Of a stretch of DNA of 64,000 nt, positions 37,801 through 51,489 are shown piece after piece. Each line of letters opens with the position of its first letter. Positions within the stretch are counted from its first letter, which is position 1. The DNA comes from Gymnorhina tibicen (taxonomy: Eukaryota > Chordata > Aves > Passeriformes > Artamidae), in the NCBI GenBank assembly GCA_013399875.1, contig VXAZ01003899.1, forward strand, positions 2,403,817-2,467,816. Direction: 5' to 3'. A program made the translations under genes and the position numbers. The notes beneath the pieces were generated by a model that was not told where the DNA came from, did no database searches, and worked only from the letters and a program-made list of their open reading frames with translations.

Positions 37801-40800
37801 TTTGCTTCCAAGGCATATGCAGGTACTCCTTTTAAGGCCTGCCCATAGAAGTAAATCAATTAAACTCAATCAAATCAATTACAAATCCCTGTAACATTAC
37901 AATTAGTGAAATATTCTTGGTTAGCTTTAATGGGAATAAAGCAGATAAATTCTCCACTCTCAACTTCACTTAAAAAAAATGGAGAGAAACAAAATCAATT
38001 ATTTTGAACATTTCATAGAATCAGAGAATTTGCCATACTATTATTAGACCTATTCAAAAGGTAAAGTTTCCTATGTTACACATGGCTGTGTTGTGCTGTA
38101 CACACAGGGCAATCCCCCTCTGCCTGATTCCTCCAGGTGATCTGTTTCCATGCTGATGCCTGAGATTAGATGAAGCAATTGCTATTTTAATTCACAAAGC
38201 TTCCACACTGTTAAAACTGTCACTAAAATGAAACTGCATTTCTGGCAAAGATTCCTGATGTGCTGCTGTTCTGTGTTAGTGCATATGCATCAACATCTCA
38301 AATATTTGCAAAACCCTCCCCTCCCTCAAGACCTTCTTTCCTCATTCCTAAGTCTCCCACTATGTGCAGCCCTGCCACACCTCGAGGCAGGGCTGGCCGT
38401 GATTGCAGCCCTTCTGACAGAGACTGACACAGCACTGGCATCGCTCAGTAGCTCCAGGGAGGGACGATGTGAAGCCCCGGCAGCCACTGGAAAGTTTCAA
38501 TCTGATTTTTAGACTATGTTATCTGAACCCTTTCAATTTAGATATAGTTCTGTGCAACTATATTTACATTCAGTTTTTGATAATGAAAGACTTAAAGTAG
38601 CATCTGGTAGATGCTGAAGAATCCTGCTGGTTATTCAGTGTTAGGCGATTAACTCAGTTACAGCCACTTGCTGCAAAGTCCTCTAGACACTTGGTTAAAT
38701 TCCTACATTGCTTATTTTTCTGTTAAAGAAAATATGGGTTAACTATATCACAAATATTACATGGTATTATGGTGAGAAGTTAATGAGCACAGCAAACTCA
38801 CCACAGCACTATCCTCCTAAAGTTATGTGACTTTTTATTCTAACACCAACTGTACTTTGTAGCAGAACCATCCAGGAAGCAAGCATATTCATAGGTCTGT
38901 AAACATTTTTTAAAACAAAATATTTAGGAAAATACAGCTTTTCCAAGTCCTCTATCCATAACAGCAATGCTGTCCTTCTGAAATAAAAGATACTACGCTC
39001 CTGAAATTTCTCTGAAAGTATACATAATCTTTTAGGATAAGACCTAAGATCTACAACTCAAAGTAGATAAGACCAAAACTATAGAAGAACTGGAGGCCAT
39101 GCAGATAAATTTTCAGGAAACATAATTCATACTTAATACAGAACCAGAACAATGACCAGTTAAATGTGATTGTTGGGGTCTCTGAACAGCTGGGTCTAAA
39201 CAGAAAATAAAATACACTTGCCTTAGGCCAGAAGTGGCTAGTTTCCATTTGGGGAACTGTAAAGATCCTGACAAAGTTCACTAGCCAGGACCATAAGAAA
39301 TCACACATTTTACATTTCTTTAATGCATTTCTTGGGAAAATGCTTTTTATCTGTCCCTTTCACCAACAAACCTTGCATCAGTGTCTTTGAAAGTTGCTAA
39401 ATCTAAATGATTTTCAAATGTCGTATAATGACTACTGTAATGTTACTGAACACCACAGACATATGTGAGGTGGACATGGGTATTTCAGAAACTCATTATC
39501 CATCTCATTTCACTTTAATAAGTGAGACTGTATACTTATAGGACTGGAATTTAATCTCAATATTAAAAGAAATGCTATATATATCTTGCAGCTTTGTACA
39601 ATACATCTTGAATATTTTGTTGTTTCTTTTTTCTCCTGACTGTGTATTTAATGGGGTGAAGCCTATTATTCATACCTCTGCTCTTAATCAAAGCTGAGAA
39701 TTCTGTAGAGAAGTAGAAAATTGAAATCGGCTCCTGCAACCTAGAGCTGAACAATTATGACTTGATTTACAAGGAGACACTTTACTACATATTTAAAAGC
39801 AGCTCTGCTGCAAAATCTGGGGACTTTTCAGATAATCAAAATGCTACAGATTTAGCACTTTTAATTTTTGCTCCATCTCCTGCCAGCTTGAACTCTGATT
39901 ATAATTACCATTTAATCTTCCCTGAATGACATTGTTTTATCAGAGGAAGACACTGTATCTGGAGTCTGAGCAGGGTGATTAGTATGGAACCAGATTTCAA
40001 TGGGAAACAATGTGTGCCCTGAAATGAATCAGGGTGGGGAGTAATAATGTGAAGCTCGAGATAATCTCAAGTCCTTGAGACATAGTGCAAAACCCCCATA
40101 GCTCTGCAGTGCATGTGAGGCAACTGTGCAGCCATAGAATGGGAAAAACCCTCCCCTGCACAGGGCAGTTCCCTAAGGAACAAAAAGGAAACCAAGCCTA
40201 ACAACTGACTCCACTGGCACTTACCTACATTTTGTGTATGGAAAAATTTGCTACTTCTTTGGATTGATCTGGCCCAACTGCTGATAACAAAATCATGCAG
40301 GACTACTGACATTTTTGTCAATATTTTAAGACTTTTCTTCCCATGTTTTGTTTCCAGAAACTATGTTAGAGAAAAATACTTCAGCAGTGAAGTACCCCCT
40401 ATGCATCCCAGGTGCTGGGGGGACAAAAAAGGGATGGGTGCTACAGCTGCTTCTGGTTCCTCTTTCTCTGGTCACTTGTTACAGATCTAAGTAATTGAGC
40501 AATGCTCTCTGCATAATTGAAAACATAAAATTAAATTTTAGATAAACCACACATAAAAGTAGCCTTAAGCTCTAAAATATAAGTAATACATGGGGAGAAT
40601 AAGAAATATGAACAGTGTTCTCGTATTAGCAACATCTTTACATTTTAAATTCTTTAGGCACAGGGATGTGGAAGACTTGCCATAAATAAATTCAACTGTT
40701 AGGAAACCATGAAGTCGGAAATATCCATAACATAAATGGACTGCTTTGGAAAGTTCTTTTCTTTGTGAGAATTCTCTTTTTAGGAAAGAAAAAATTTACT

Positions 40801-43180
40801 GATAAAATGTCAGGAGGAGTAATAAATTGACACAGATGAGTGTAAGTACCTTTTGCAACAGTTGCAGTAAATTGTGATTGGCACAGCAGTATGAAAACAA
40901 ATGGTGTGGTCCTGCTTCTCATGCCAGAGACAATATGTAGCAAAACACATAATCTAAAATTCATAGCTGTTTCCTTAAAATTTATGTCAGTACTGCTGCC
41001 ACCCTAGGTTCCATTTTTTGAAAACCCTCTTACCCAGCTACATTTATGCTGACTAATGCTCTAAATACCCTTTTTCTGGTGAAGGAAACTGCATATAAAC
41101 TTTGGGTCATGGCTTTCAAGATAGGTCATAAGATAATACCTCAAAAAGGGTAAAGTTGAATGTACACAAACTTCTTTGAAGTGTCACTTACAGACATTTT
41201 ATTTCTATGTGTATTTTTTTAATGAAAAAGTCTTTCCTATTTAAGAATATTTCACCTGGAAAAAATAATAAATGCTCTGAAAAATCCTCAAGTAAAACAG
41301 AACTGCTCACCTAATTCAGAATGATAGAGTAAAACTCTTCAGAAAAAGGCATAAAGCAATTTTGTGAAAATAACTAGAAAATGGAATATATTTATACAAG
41401 ACTAAACTGAGTAATAGGCGTCACTTTGGAAAAGACCCAATGAGAGGAAAGGAAAATCTCATAGACAGCAAAATAATGAGAGCTTTGTGAATAGTGAGTG
41501 AGTACCCACAGCTTCCCAATGCGAAAGAATGAAGTGGTGCCCCATGAACTTTTCAGACAACAACCTTTTTTAAAAAAGGATAGGGTTTTTTTGGTTTGTT
41601 TTTTTTTTAACAGAACCCATAGTTGAGTGATGAAATCACAGGATGTTGTGAAGTAAAAATTATAGACATGTTCAAAATCTAGACAAATCTGGGGAAGTAT
41701 GTCTATCAAGGAGCATAAGATCCCAAACTTGAATTGAATCTGTGTCTCAGTAAGTTCCAAAAACAACTGGTAAAACAGGCAAAGAAGCAGTGCTTTAACT
41801 GCCCTGCCACCTCCCCCGTCATCGACAGCAGCAAGGGTGGGCTACAATAATTCAAGTGTGCCTGACATTCTTGTTTTCTTATATTGGCTGTTCATTAACT
41901 TATCCTCCCATCTTTTAAGAACAGGTGATAATAAATTTGTTTCTGTTTAACATGCCAGGAGATGTGTGAATTAACAGCACTGCCCCGAAACAGTCAGAAT
42001 AGTAACACTACATGTGTGTGGAGGTGCCTCCTTGTGGAAGAAAACACATGATGAGCAGCACCCTGAAAACAAGATGTTAATTAATATCTGACATTGCAAA
42101 CTGCTTTATAAACTTCAGGCCTATTTCTCCTCTTGTGTGGTATTGCTGCAGAAAAAATCCTCAAGGTTAAAGACCCCTAGAAAAAGAGCAAATCCTCAAA
42201 ATCTAGGCTTTTGCAGGTTTGCCTTCTCTGACATCCAACAGGATTAGCCTGCAACACCAGAAAAATTGGTTAGAAAGATATGTTTACTTCCAAAATGTCA
42301 ACTGAAATGTACTTTATAAATATTTTGTACAGGATTTATGCACAGATAGAGACCATTAAGGAAATTATTTTTAAAAAATGATAATAAAAATACTGCTCTT
42401 AATAGCACTTGCAAGGCTGAGACTGCATTGTACTCATTATACAAAATTACTCAGAACTACGAGACAAACTGTAACCTAAGTGATGTAAAGAGAGGATTGC
42501 CTATATTCTTGCTAAAAATCTAACCAAAAGGTGTTCATGAGGTTTCTCAGTTTGCTTCCAAAGCCCCAGTGTTTGAATAATGCATAACTGTGTCTCCTTG
42601 CTAAAAAGGAGGAAAACGCCTTTAGGTCCTTTGTGGCAGGGGTCTGAGAGGGATGGATTTCTTTCAAAAAGCAGCAGTTGAGCCACTCCAAATAGCTCTC
42701 AACTTACTGTACTTTCCTCTGTCTCCAAAAAAAATGCATTTGTTATTTGGTCTGTTAAAGCATAAGCCCACTGAAGGCTTTAGAAAAGGCAGCTTGCTCC
42801 CATGAACTGCAGTTTAATTTCCTTTCCAGCAAATCTCAGAGCAGGCCATTCAGCATGGACCCTTCCCTAAAGCTGAGCTTCACCCACGATGAAAAATATG
42901 ACTGGTTCAGTCAGTGTGGTTGCTAGGCTAGCATGCAGCAAGGGAATAAATTAGCTACAAAATAGTCATAGTTTCAAGCTTTTGTGCACCTCTAAAATAT
43001 CAATAAGTAGTGTTCTGGAGTTGTTGAAAAATGATCTGCTTGAAACGATGCCCCGAGGAAGCCACTGCCCCATACATTGTGTAAGTCATATTGAGCTCTC
43101 TTTGGCTAATGTCAAACACAAGCTTAGAAAACATCAGAATAATTTTGCCCTCATGAAAAATAATATTAAAAAACTGACCA
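34900..43180. other. Unique non-coding DNA, parts possibly regulatory
   Basis: No gene or transposon was recognised. The intervals 36205-36560 and 39640-40010 lack simple repeats and contain several intact homeodomain-type ATTA and ATTGATTA motifs. They resemble the conserved non-coding elements found around developmental genes. A T-rich tract lies near 41583-41610. A GC-richer patch at 38330-38490 was not identified. Confidence 0.5.
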
Positions 43181-43199
43181 AACAAACAAACAAACAACC
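43181..43199. repeat. (CAAA)n microsatellite
   Basis: Four consecutive 'caaa' units followed by a degenerate one. It is a simple repeat. Confidence 0.8.
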
Positions 43200-46100
43200 A
43201 AAGAGAGACAGGTTTTTACTAGTCAAGGAAACCCAAGAGTGTCTCTGTAACTTCAGGACCTATTTGACAATATAAATCTGACCTAGGTAGGGATGCAGCT
43301 TACTACACTGAATTTTTTCCTTTATGAGGAGCAGGGAGGCTTAGGGTTGTTTTGGCACCTGATGACTATGGGCCACAGCTCAGATTCATTAAGGGTGAGC
43401 TGCCAGCCTGACGATTTCAGGATACTTCTACAGTATGTGAATCTGCCTCGAAATTCCCTGGACTTAGTTTGAAGATCAGCTGCCATCCTCTAACCAAGGC
43501 AAGTCTTCCTCACCAATCCTGCTGCATCTGTTCAGCTTTCAGTCAAAGTAAATTTGGTTTGAGTGCATATCTGTTACGTATCTCCAAATGAAATCTTTAG
43601 CAATTCTTCAAAGGGAAATGGTGGAGCAAGTACTGAACTAAGGGGGAATAAAGGCCATAACCAGCAAATAAAAGCTGCCCCCACAAAACAATTGCCCCCA
43701 CGTTCAGCCAACACTCCCTCCTCTGAGGAGACAGGGCCATTCTTGCCTGCTTTTGAGTGAGAACAGGGAAAATACATGGACTGTTCTTGTCATGGAAGGA
43801 ACCTAGCACTGAAAGGAAAACTGACCATTTCCAGTATTTCAGCAGAATTTTGCTCCTGCAGTTGAACACAACTTTTAACTTTGAGGGTAACAAAAACATC
43901 CTGAATTATTTTAAGAAACTTCTCCCATGGCTAAGAGGTTTGCTTTTCATCTTTTATTATATGGGTGTAAAAATCCAAACTTTTTAATGAATGAAGACCC
44001 TACTGCTGTGGGCAAGTTCCAATATACACCCTATGCATCTGACCAAGATTCCATCAGATTAAAATGCTTTAACCTTAAGCCAGTACTCAGAAGCAAATCT
44101 GCTACATAGGAACACTACAAGGAAAAAGGTGGTATATAGGTCATGGGAGTTCTTGACCTTGAAAGATCATACATAATACTTAAAACAAGCACATACACTG
44201 AGAAGTTTTCATCATGGAGACAATCAGCACAGATATTCTGCATTAGTATTTTCTCTCTGTAGCTTTGAGATCAGGCTGATGGTACTCAGGATACAGTAAA
44301 AGATTCTACTTTCTTAGTGAACTCTGAAGGATGAACAAATTAACTGGGTTGATTAGTTGGTTACATTTCCATAGATAATTCATCATTGCAAGACTCAGGG
44401 TCTATTGACACACTGATATTAATGAAAAATACAGTGATAAACAATCTGGAAATTCTTACAGCTTGAAGTCCAATGATGAGAGCCCCAGGTATTTCTAAAT
44501 AATCACTGTTTCACTTCTGTCAGAAAAATTATTCATTAATTCCTTATTTCTGCAAATGTAACCTTCCTTATGACAGTAATTATACTGAAATAATTTAAAC
44601 GTTTACATGTAGAACATGAAGGAGTCCTTAAGTGCATGTAGGACTCAGCCTAGAAGCAATCCTGAGCTTCTGCATTATTTGAGGTTAGTTTTCCCCCTGC
44701 AGATCATGTTTCATAACTATCACGCAGACTTAGAGATGAAAGCTATGTGAAAGAAATTTCTACTGTTTTAAAAGTGTTACCAGGAAAACTAATTTTGCTT
44801 CTAGAACAGGGCCAGAGCAAACAACTTGCTGGATACTGGTCCCATCCTTGCTAGCCCAGGACTTCACTATTACAAAAAGGAAGAAGGAAATTATTATAAT
44901 GACATGAGAAACTAAACAATCCACGCTTTAAGTGAAAATACCTGTAAAGATCCTGACAGAATGCAAAGCTCTTTTTTCCTTTTAACTGCTAATTTGCTCT
45001 TTCCTCCCAGTCTTCTGTCATTCCTTTTTCCCAGAATTTCACCTCTCCTTGACAGGAGATCAAGACTCTTCTCTAAAGGATAATTCTGGTTTTGCCTCTG
45101 TTGCATTTCAGTACTGAAGATAGAGACAAGTCAACAAATATTATAAATGAAAATATGCATGTGGTAGTAAATCCTGAAAGAAGAGCACTGATGGCCTGTA
45201 CACTATTATGGATTGGAAAGCAAAGAAATGAGCCATAAATCATCCAAGAGACAATAACCTCCCTTTGACCCTAGCTCTATTTTTTGCAGTTGCCTGGTCT
45301 TTTTAGGTAAGATTTAGAACTGTTTACCTCAACTAAAATGTTAGCATTGTGTTTATGTCGCTATAAAGTTGCTTGAGAAATCTGAAATCAGCAGCCAATC
45401 AGAAAAAAAATGATTGCAGCATCCAGAGCAGGTAATTGGCATATTTACAACACAGTTCTTGAGAAAGAAGCCCAGAGTTCCTAGGCAAATCCTTGCTCTT
45501 TGAATGACTAATGGTGATGGGCAGCCAATCACCAGGTATCTGCATGCTTTGAGTTATTTAGATAATAATTATGATTATTGAAAGCAGGCAATGCAGATAA
45601 GATGTAATGAGTTTGTAGCACAAAGGGAAGGGGCAGTGAGGCATCAGCAACCATGATATACCTTTAAGCTCTTTGGCAATTTTTAACATGACACAAAATA
45701 GCACAGATTCTGTGCCCTTCATCTCCAGAACTTTGCAGTTATGCGTTGCCCTTATGAACTGACACGTGTTTCCAGAGCTCTGGGTCAACACAGCTCGGGA
45801 GTTATCATTAAAGGACAAATCTTGAAAAGCAGGAACATACACAGCGTTTCTGAGGCTTTGGTCCTATCTGATCTGAACACACATGGCTGGCTGGCTGCAA
45901 GTTGCATCCTGACAGCAAATGAAGGCACAGTTTATGTCAAATGTATCACTAGCTCACCATTATTTCCTAACTGAATGTGGGTGCTGCTCTACAGTGAAGA
46001 TATGCAACTGGTTTATGTACTGATCTGTATCAACATTGCTACATGGCCAACTCACATCAGCCTGGAAAATGGTTCAGAATGAAAGTAACACATCAAATCA

Positions 46101-49100
46101 GCACGTAAAATCCTTTCAAAAATTGCAAACATTTTGCGAATCCTTTGCAATCTGTCTCAGGTCAGAATCAGTAACTCTCTCTCACTAAAGTAATGCCACT
46201 GAAGGCATGACAGACATCATGAATTGTTCATATAAACTCAATTAAACCTTTCATGAATGAGAAGTACTGAATGGGCCTATATAGCTGCAGGTAGTTGCTA
46301 CATGATGAACAACTGCAGTCATAAGAATTTGCCTTTTTTTATTATTTTTCCCTTTTTTTTGAGGGTGGGGTGTGTGGGTGCATGTTTCAACTTAATATAT
46401 CTGAAAACAGACTCCAGATTGCCTAATCCTGTTACTGGAGCTACAGAGGCTCCCTTGTAGCCATTGTTCAATTATTTTAGAGTCACTGGATATAGTAGCA
46501 ACGCTTTCACTTTATTTACTAAACTTTCATACCTTAAACCAAAAAAGACTAAATTAACAGATTTACAGGACATTTCAAAACTACTTTTAAAGTATTGTAG
46601 TATTCCAGCACTTTTTATGAGTTGCACCCCAGAATGACCTTTAAAATGACATAAAACTGGTGAAAAAAAAGTTAAACCATACTACAAGCTTGGGACCTGA
46701 AGAGCGGCTTGAAAATGAAATATAAGCAATTGTTATTTGGTTTTGCTGCTGTTGGAATAAGTGTAGTTATTATTAATAAGTAGGTAGTTTCTAAAATTAT
46801 TTTTGGTTATTCCAGATGCACTCAGGCGTAAAGCCATAATTTTACATTGCCAGAATTTAGACTATATTTTTTGGTCTGTATTCTTTTGTATGAACAAGGG
46901 AACAGGTTTCTGAAAAGTAATTGAGATTTCTATGTGTGTGCAAAGGATGGTGCAGCATTCAGCACTATTTATGTTACTCTGGTATCACCCAGCAGTGTTA
47001 ATTCTGTGTTTAACATTACTTCCCTGTCCACTGTCTAGTAGAGAGCTCTTTGTGTAATAAAAAATTACTGTTAGCCTTTCATAGTCAAAATGAAACATGA
47101 TGCTCATATTACCTGATTTCCCAGAAAAAAAAGTCATATGATTTTATTAAATGATTCCATATCCTTTTTTGAGTCTTTTGCAACAATTTTGAAGCAACAA
47201 ACTTTACTATGTTAAGAGAGCTTAATTCAGTTTTAGACTTATTTTAAATATATTTTTCTGTTTTCTTCAGTATTCTGAATCTTCTTTCACTGATGAGTGC
47301 AACATTAAAAAGTATGATGTGGTGAGAAATCTCCTCCCCAGGAAGAAAAGCATAGAGCAAGCAATATTTAGCCTCTATTTTTGTTAAATTTGTCTTTGAT
47401 GAATCAAGATTTCAGATTATAAATGTCACAGACTTACCCATATTTCTTCAGAACATAGCACATTTTAGCCCATGTCTGCCTTTCATAAATCCTTATTAAA
47501 TTTAGCATATATACATGACAAGGAGCCAAATGGCATGAAAACACTCTGTCTTTCTTTTTTTCCTTTTTTATATAGAATTATTTATGGTACAACATAACAT
47601 GAAATCTTGTTCTTCATCATACATCTTGGGCATAAAAAAAATTCTTAGAAGAACAAATATCAAGTTATTTAGGGCCCTGTAACATTACAAAAATGCAAAA
47701 TGCATTTTATAATTTGCATTATAAAAATGCAAAAATGCAAAAATGACTGCAAGGACCAAATATATAAACCACATACAGATATTTCTAAGCAGTGTTGTAT
47801 AAACCCATTTTTGCAGAAACCTACAATACTTTAAAAAAAATTGAGGCACACAAAACATATCTCTGCTGATGACCAAGGCTATTTTGGGGGTTACTCTAAC
47901 CTTAACTTCTATGCCCACTTTAACCAAAATCATCAGAGCACCAAAAATAAGCCAGTGGTTGAAGGGGAGCTTAGGACTTTGGGAGGGGCCATCTTTTACA
48001 GATTCCCAAAGGGACCTGTATTAATATTTCCATAATTTCAATAGCCTAATGGGGTTATAAGCAGCCTAATCACCCCACATACTACAGACACCACATCCCA
48101 GAGTCTGCCATTGATGAAATGATAAAGTAATAAAAACGTATAATCAAACAGAGCCAGTTTGATGGACTAAGTGATTTGGTTGTTTAAACCTGTGCAATAC
48201 CCCTTGATCTAACATTAATGTATTTATTTGATATAATGTGTGCTAAAGATGTCAACAGTGAATCTGATACAAACATCTCCTGGTGCTCATTAGCATGGTA
48301 TGATGCTGCTACCATGTGGGGAGACTTAGGACTTGTCTCTTCTTACATTCTCTTCTGAGTAACACTTTGGAATCTGCACTTGCCTGGCGTGGACACAGGG
48401 TCAGAGTGCAATTTTAATTTTGCAGCAGTGTGCAGATTAACTTTCTGTGTGTATATATATAGGCAGATAGATACAGCTATGTTTTCATGGAAGTTCATTT
48501 GCATTGAAATGTATCTCATTTATTGACTTAGCCATGTTTTACAGGAAATAAAATGGGAGTAATTTAGAATGGTGGCTGCTGCTTTAAGACCCTCTTTCCC
48601 TGTTGCATGGCAGATGGATGGCTATAATGCCATCACTTGATACCATGCTGAATTGTGACTGTGTCATTTTGTTAGAGCCTGCTGGTTTCATGTAGAAATT
48701 TGCTGTTGGATTAGAGCTTTTACCAATCCAGACACAAGAAAAAGGCTATTTAATGTGTTTTGAGCTGCCATATGGTGTGGATAAAAGAAGTAGTTTCATA
48801 GCAGTCATGAAATCTGATGCATATGAGTAAGTCCATGTGCTTTGCCATATTCCCTGTCACATAGTGCACCTGCTGCAATCAGGTATTTTACATAGAAAAT
48901 ATGATTGTCATAGCTCTTGATCCTGGATGTACCTCAATGTCAGAAAACAGTAAACCCTTCTGATGTTTTCAATGCACATGGAAAAGCCAACAACATGAAC
49001 TGGGATGGAAAGTGAGGAAATGCCCTCTTTATGGCACAGCTGATTCAAATTATACTCCAGCACTATTCATCTACAAATGCATAATATTCACTCAGAATTT

Positions 49101-51489
49101 CATGGTATTTTACTAAGAAACCTAAATCTCATCATTCTGTCTCAAACTAGATGGAAAGAATATACTACAGAAAGAACTGAAAACAGCACTGTCTCAAAAT
49201 AAAACTCACGAGTCCTAGTCTGGGTCTTCCACTTTTTCCTGTGATAAATCTCATGCAGCATCTTCATCCATTTCTGCCAGCACTGAGTCCAGCATTATCC
49301 ACTAATATAATTCTTATCTTCTTTTCCTTCACTTCCCTTTTTTCTCCACTTAATCCCTGAAAAAGTCTAGAAGAAAGCAATTGGAGGCAAGGATGTCTTC
49401 AATCTAACACTACAGCTTTCTCCTCCATAGAATAATGGGAGAAATTCTGGCTCCACTGTAGCTTCAGTATTTGAGTCACTGTTTCTCTTGAGGCAGACAG
49501 TCTCAGAGATGCTTAGCAGTGAACAGATTTCCTTTAGAGTATATGTGAATGTCACCATCATACAGAAATACAATACTAAAAGTACATACAAATATATACA
49601 AATAATGAGGCTATAAGCACTAAAAATCCTACTTATCATTATTCTAATCAGTGTTCAGTTTGTCAGACATACTATGTCCAACTGACTGTGTCACTCTAAT
49701 TGTCAGACTTTCAGCCACCAGACTGGCATCCAGGTACTCTGCTGCTCAGCCTTGTGGGAACAGAAGCACTCAAGGGCACACGTGGAGACAAAACCTGAAG
49801 GTATATGAGGAATTTGAAGGAAAATAATTAATGGTTTGTATAGTTAAGTAGCCTTCAGCATTAGGTGATAGCTGAGGAAAAATGTTCAGGGTTATAAATA
49901 TAGTAATATAATAATAGCTCTGTCTAAATCTCACTTGGGGCTTCCCAATTCTGCTGGCAATATTCCTTAGGGTAGCAGATAGACTGAGGAAAATGCTACT
50001 TCTTAGCTACCAGCTTTTCTTTAAGAGATACTTGAAGCCTTATAGTCACTTGATAAAAAGAAAAAAGCTCAGGATGTCTGCAGGATTTGGACTGTGGTAT
50101 ACATAAAAATTTCTGGCAGGAGTGTTCTTATACAATTTACATGAAATACCATGAACAACAACCCTTCAGATTTGTTTAAGGCATCTTTCGAGGGGATAAA
50201 GCACTGGTAAGTATGAAGGTGATGAGAAAGATGGAGATATAAGATCTTTCTGTTTATGGCACAGCAGAGCGTGGCACTTCAGCCCAGCTCTGGAGCATAG
50301 AGTTCAAAGCCTCACAGGGCCCTGCATCCAAACAAGCTTGTCCTGGCCAAACCCCACACACAGCTTTATCACAAAGCTGGGCTCCAGTCCTAAGCACAGC
50401 TAGGACTTCTCATCTGCAATGCTTATTGAAACTTGTTACAATGCTGCCTGTGTAATAAACAGCAATGTCAAGCCATAATTTTATGGATGGCATCCATTTA
50501 ATAAAAGCCAAGAGACTTGCAGGAGGGTTAAGATCCTCACAGTGCTTGGAGAACCATGCTGACAGTGTCACACCTATGCCATAGCACAGTGTCTGTACTG
50601 CCCTGCGGTACAAGAGTCCTGACCTCGCAAAACTGAAGCTCCACAGTCCCTGCTTGATTTCAAGCATGTGCTGAATCTAAGGATACTGAGTGATATTATG
50701 GATCTCAGGAAGGATCAGTTAAGACGCCAAAAAGAAAGCTGAAAGAGACAAATCATGACAAACTAGCAATACGTGGTTATGCACATGTTTACGACACTCC
50801 TGTAAGTGTTCACCTGGTTCCACCCTGCTCAAAATCTCTTGGTTGTTTTTACATCTCACCACTGGAAGGATCCACACTATAACATGAATTATATCAGCCA
50901 TCTCTTAAGGTTAATCAGCTAGAATTTCCTCATCTACAACTTTCTTATATCCAGTGTATTGGATTTAGTTTAGCAAACAACTTTTCTGGAAATTGCTTTG
51001 TGTGCACTGCATGTTTTGTTAGCAATATTTCCCCAGTGCTGGCAGATTGCTCTGTGGTAGCAGATGTGCATGTTTTAGAAAATCACTACCATAAGGAATA
51101 GCATAATTATATTTACTGCTGTTTGTTACCACACCGCATATCGACTCGTAGGGATACTGGGACAATTGAGACTTGCTAAGGACTTCTCTTTTTCCTTGGC
51201 ATAATATACATAATTGTGTTTTCTTTCATCTAATTGCAGCTAAAGATTACCTGCTCGCTAATAAACTTTTCTTGCAGTATAGGCCAAAATTAGGGCAACT
51301 GTAGATGCATCTTAAGTATCAGAAGACTTTGTTCTATATCCTTTTGAATTTTCCACCTGCCTTATAATTTCACTTTTGTATTGGCTTCTAAAAAGGTGAC
51401 TTTATTGTAACAGAACATGCATTTCTGACAGACTATCCTGCTAAATTCCGTGATATCCGTGCATTAGTTACCTGCTGACCCAAAGCACT
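43200..51489. other. Unique non-coding DNA, parts possibly regulatory
   Basis: No gene or transposon was recognised. An exact 11-base repeat with a CCAAT box occurs at 45391 and 45521. A strong A+T hairpin lies at 47701-47731. The interval 48190-48900 has the texture of conserved regulatory DNA. T-rich low-complexity runs lie near 46337-46362. Open frames are all short. Confidence 0.5.
47701..47731. repeat. A+T hairpin followed by ATGCAAAA repeats
   Basis: Arms 'tgcattttataat' (47701-47713) and 'attataaaaatgca' (47718-47731) pair with a single-base bulge around a 4-base loop. Copies of 'aaaatgca' flank the hairpin on both sides (about 47690-47742). It may be a small local expansion of one motif. 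Confidence 0.7.

Noticed and set aside
38013..38031. CR1-like end 'tcatagaatcagagaat'
   Set aside because: Only the terminal octamer-like bases match. The sequence beyond shows none of the following CR1 blocks, so the match is too short.
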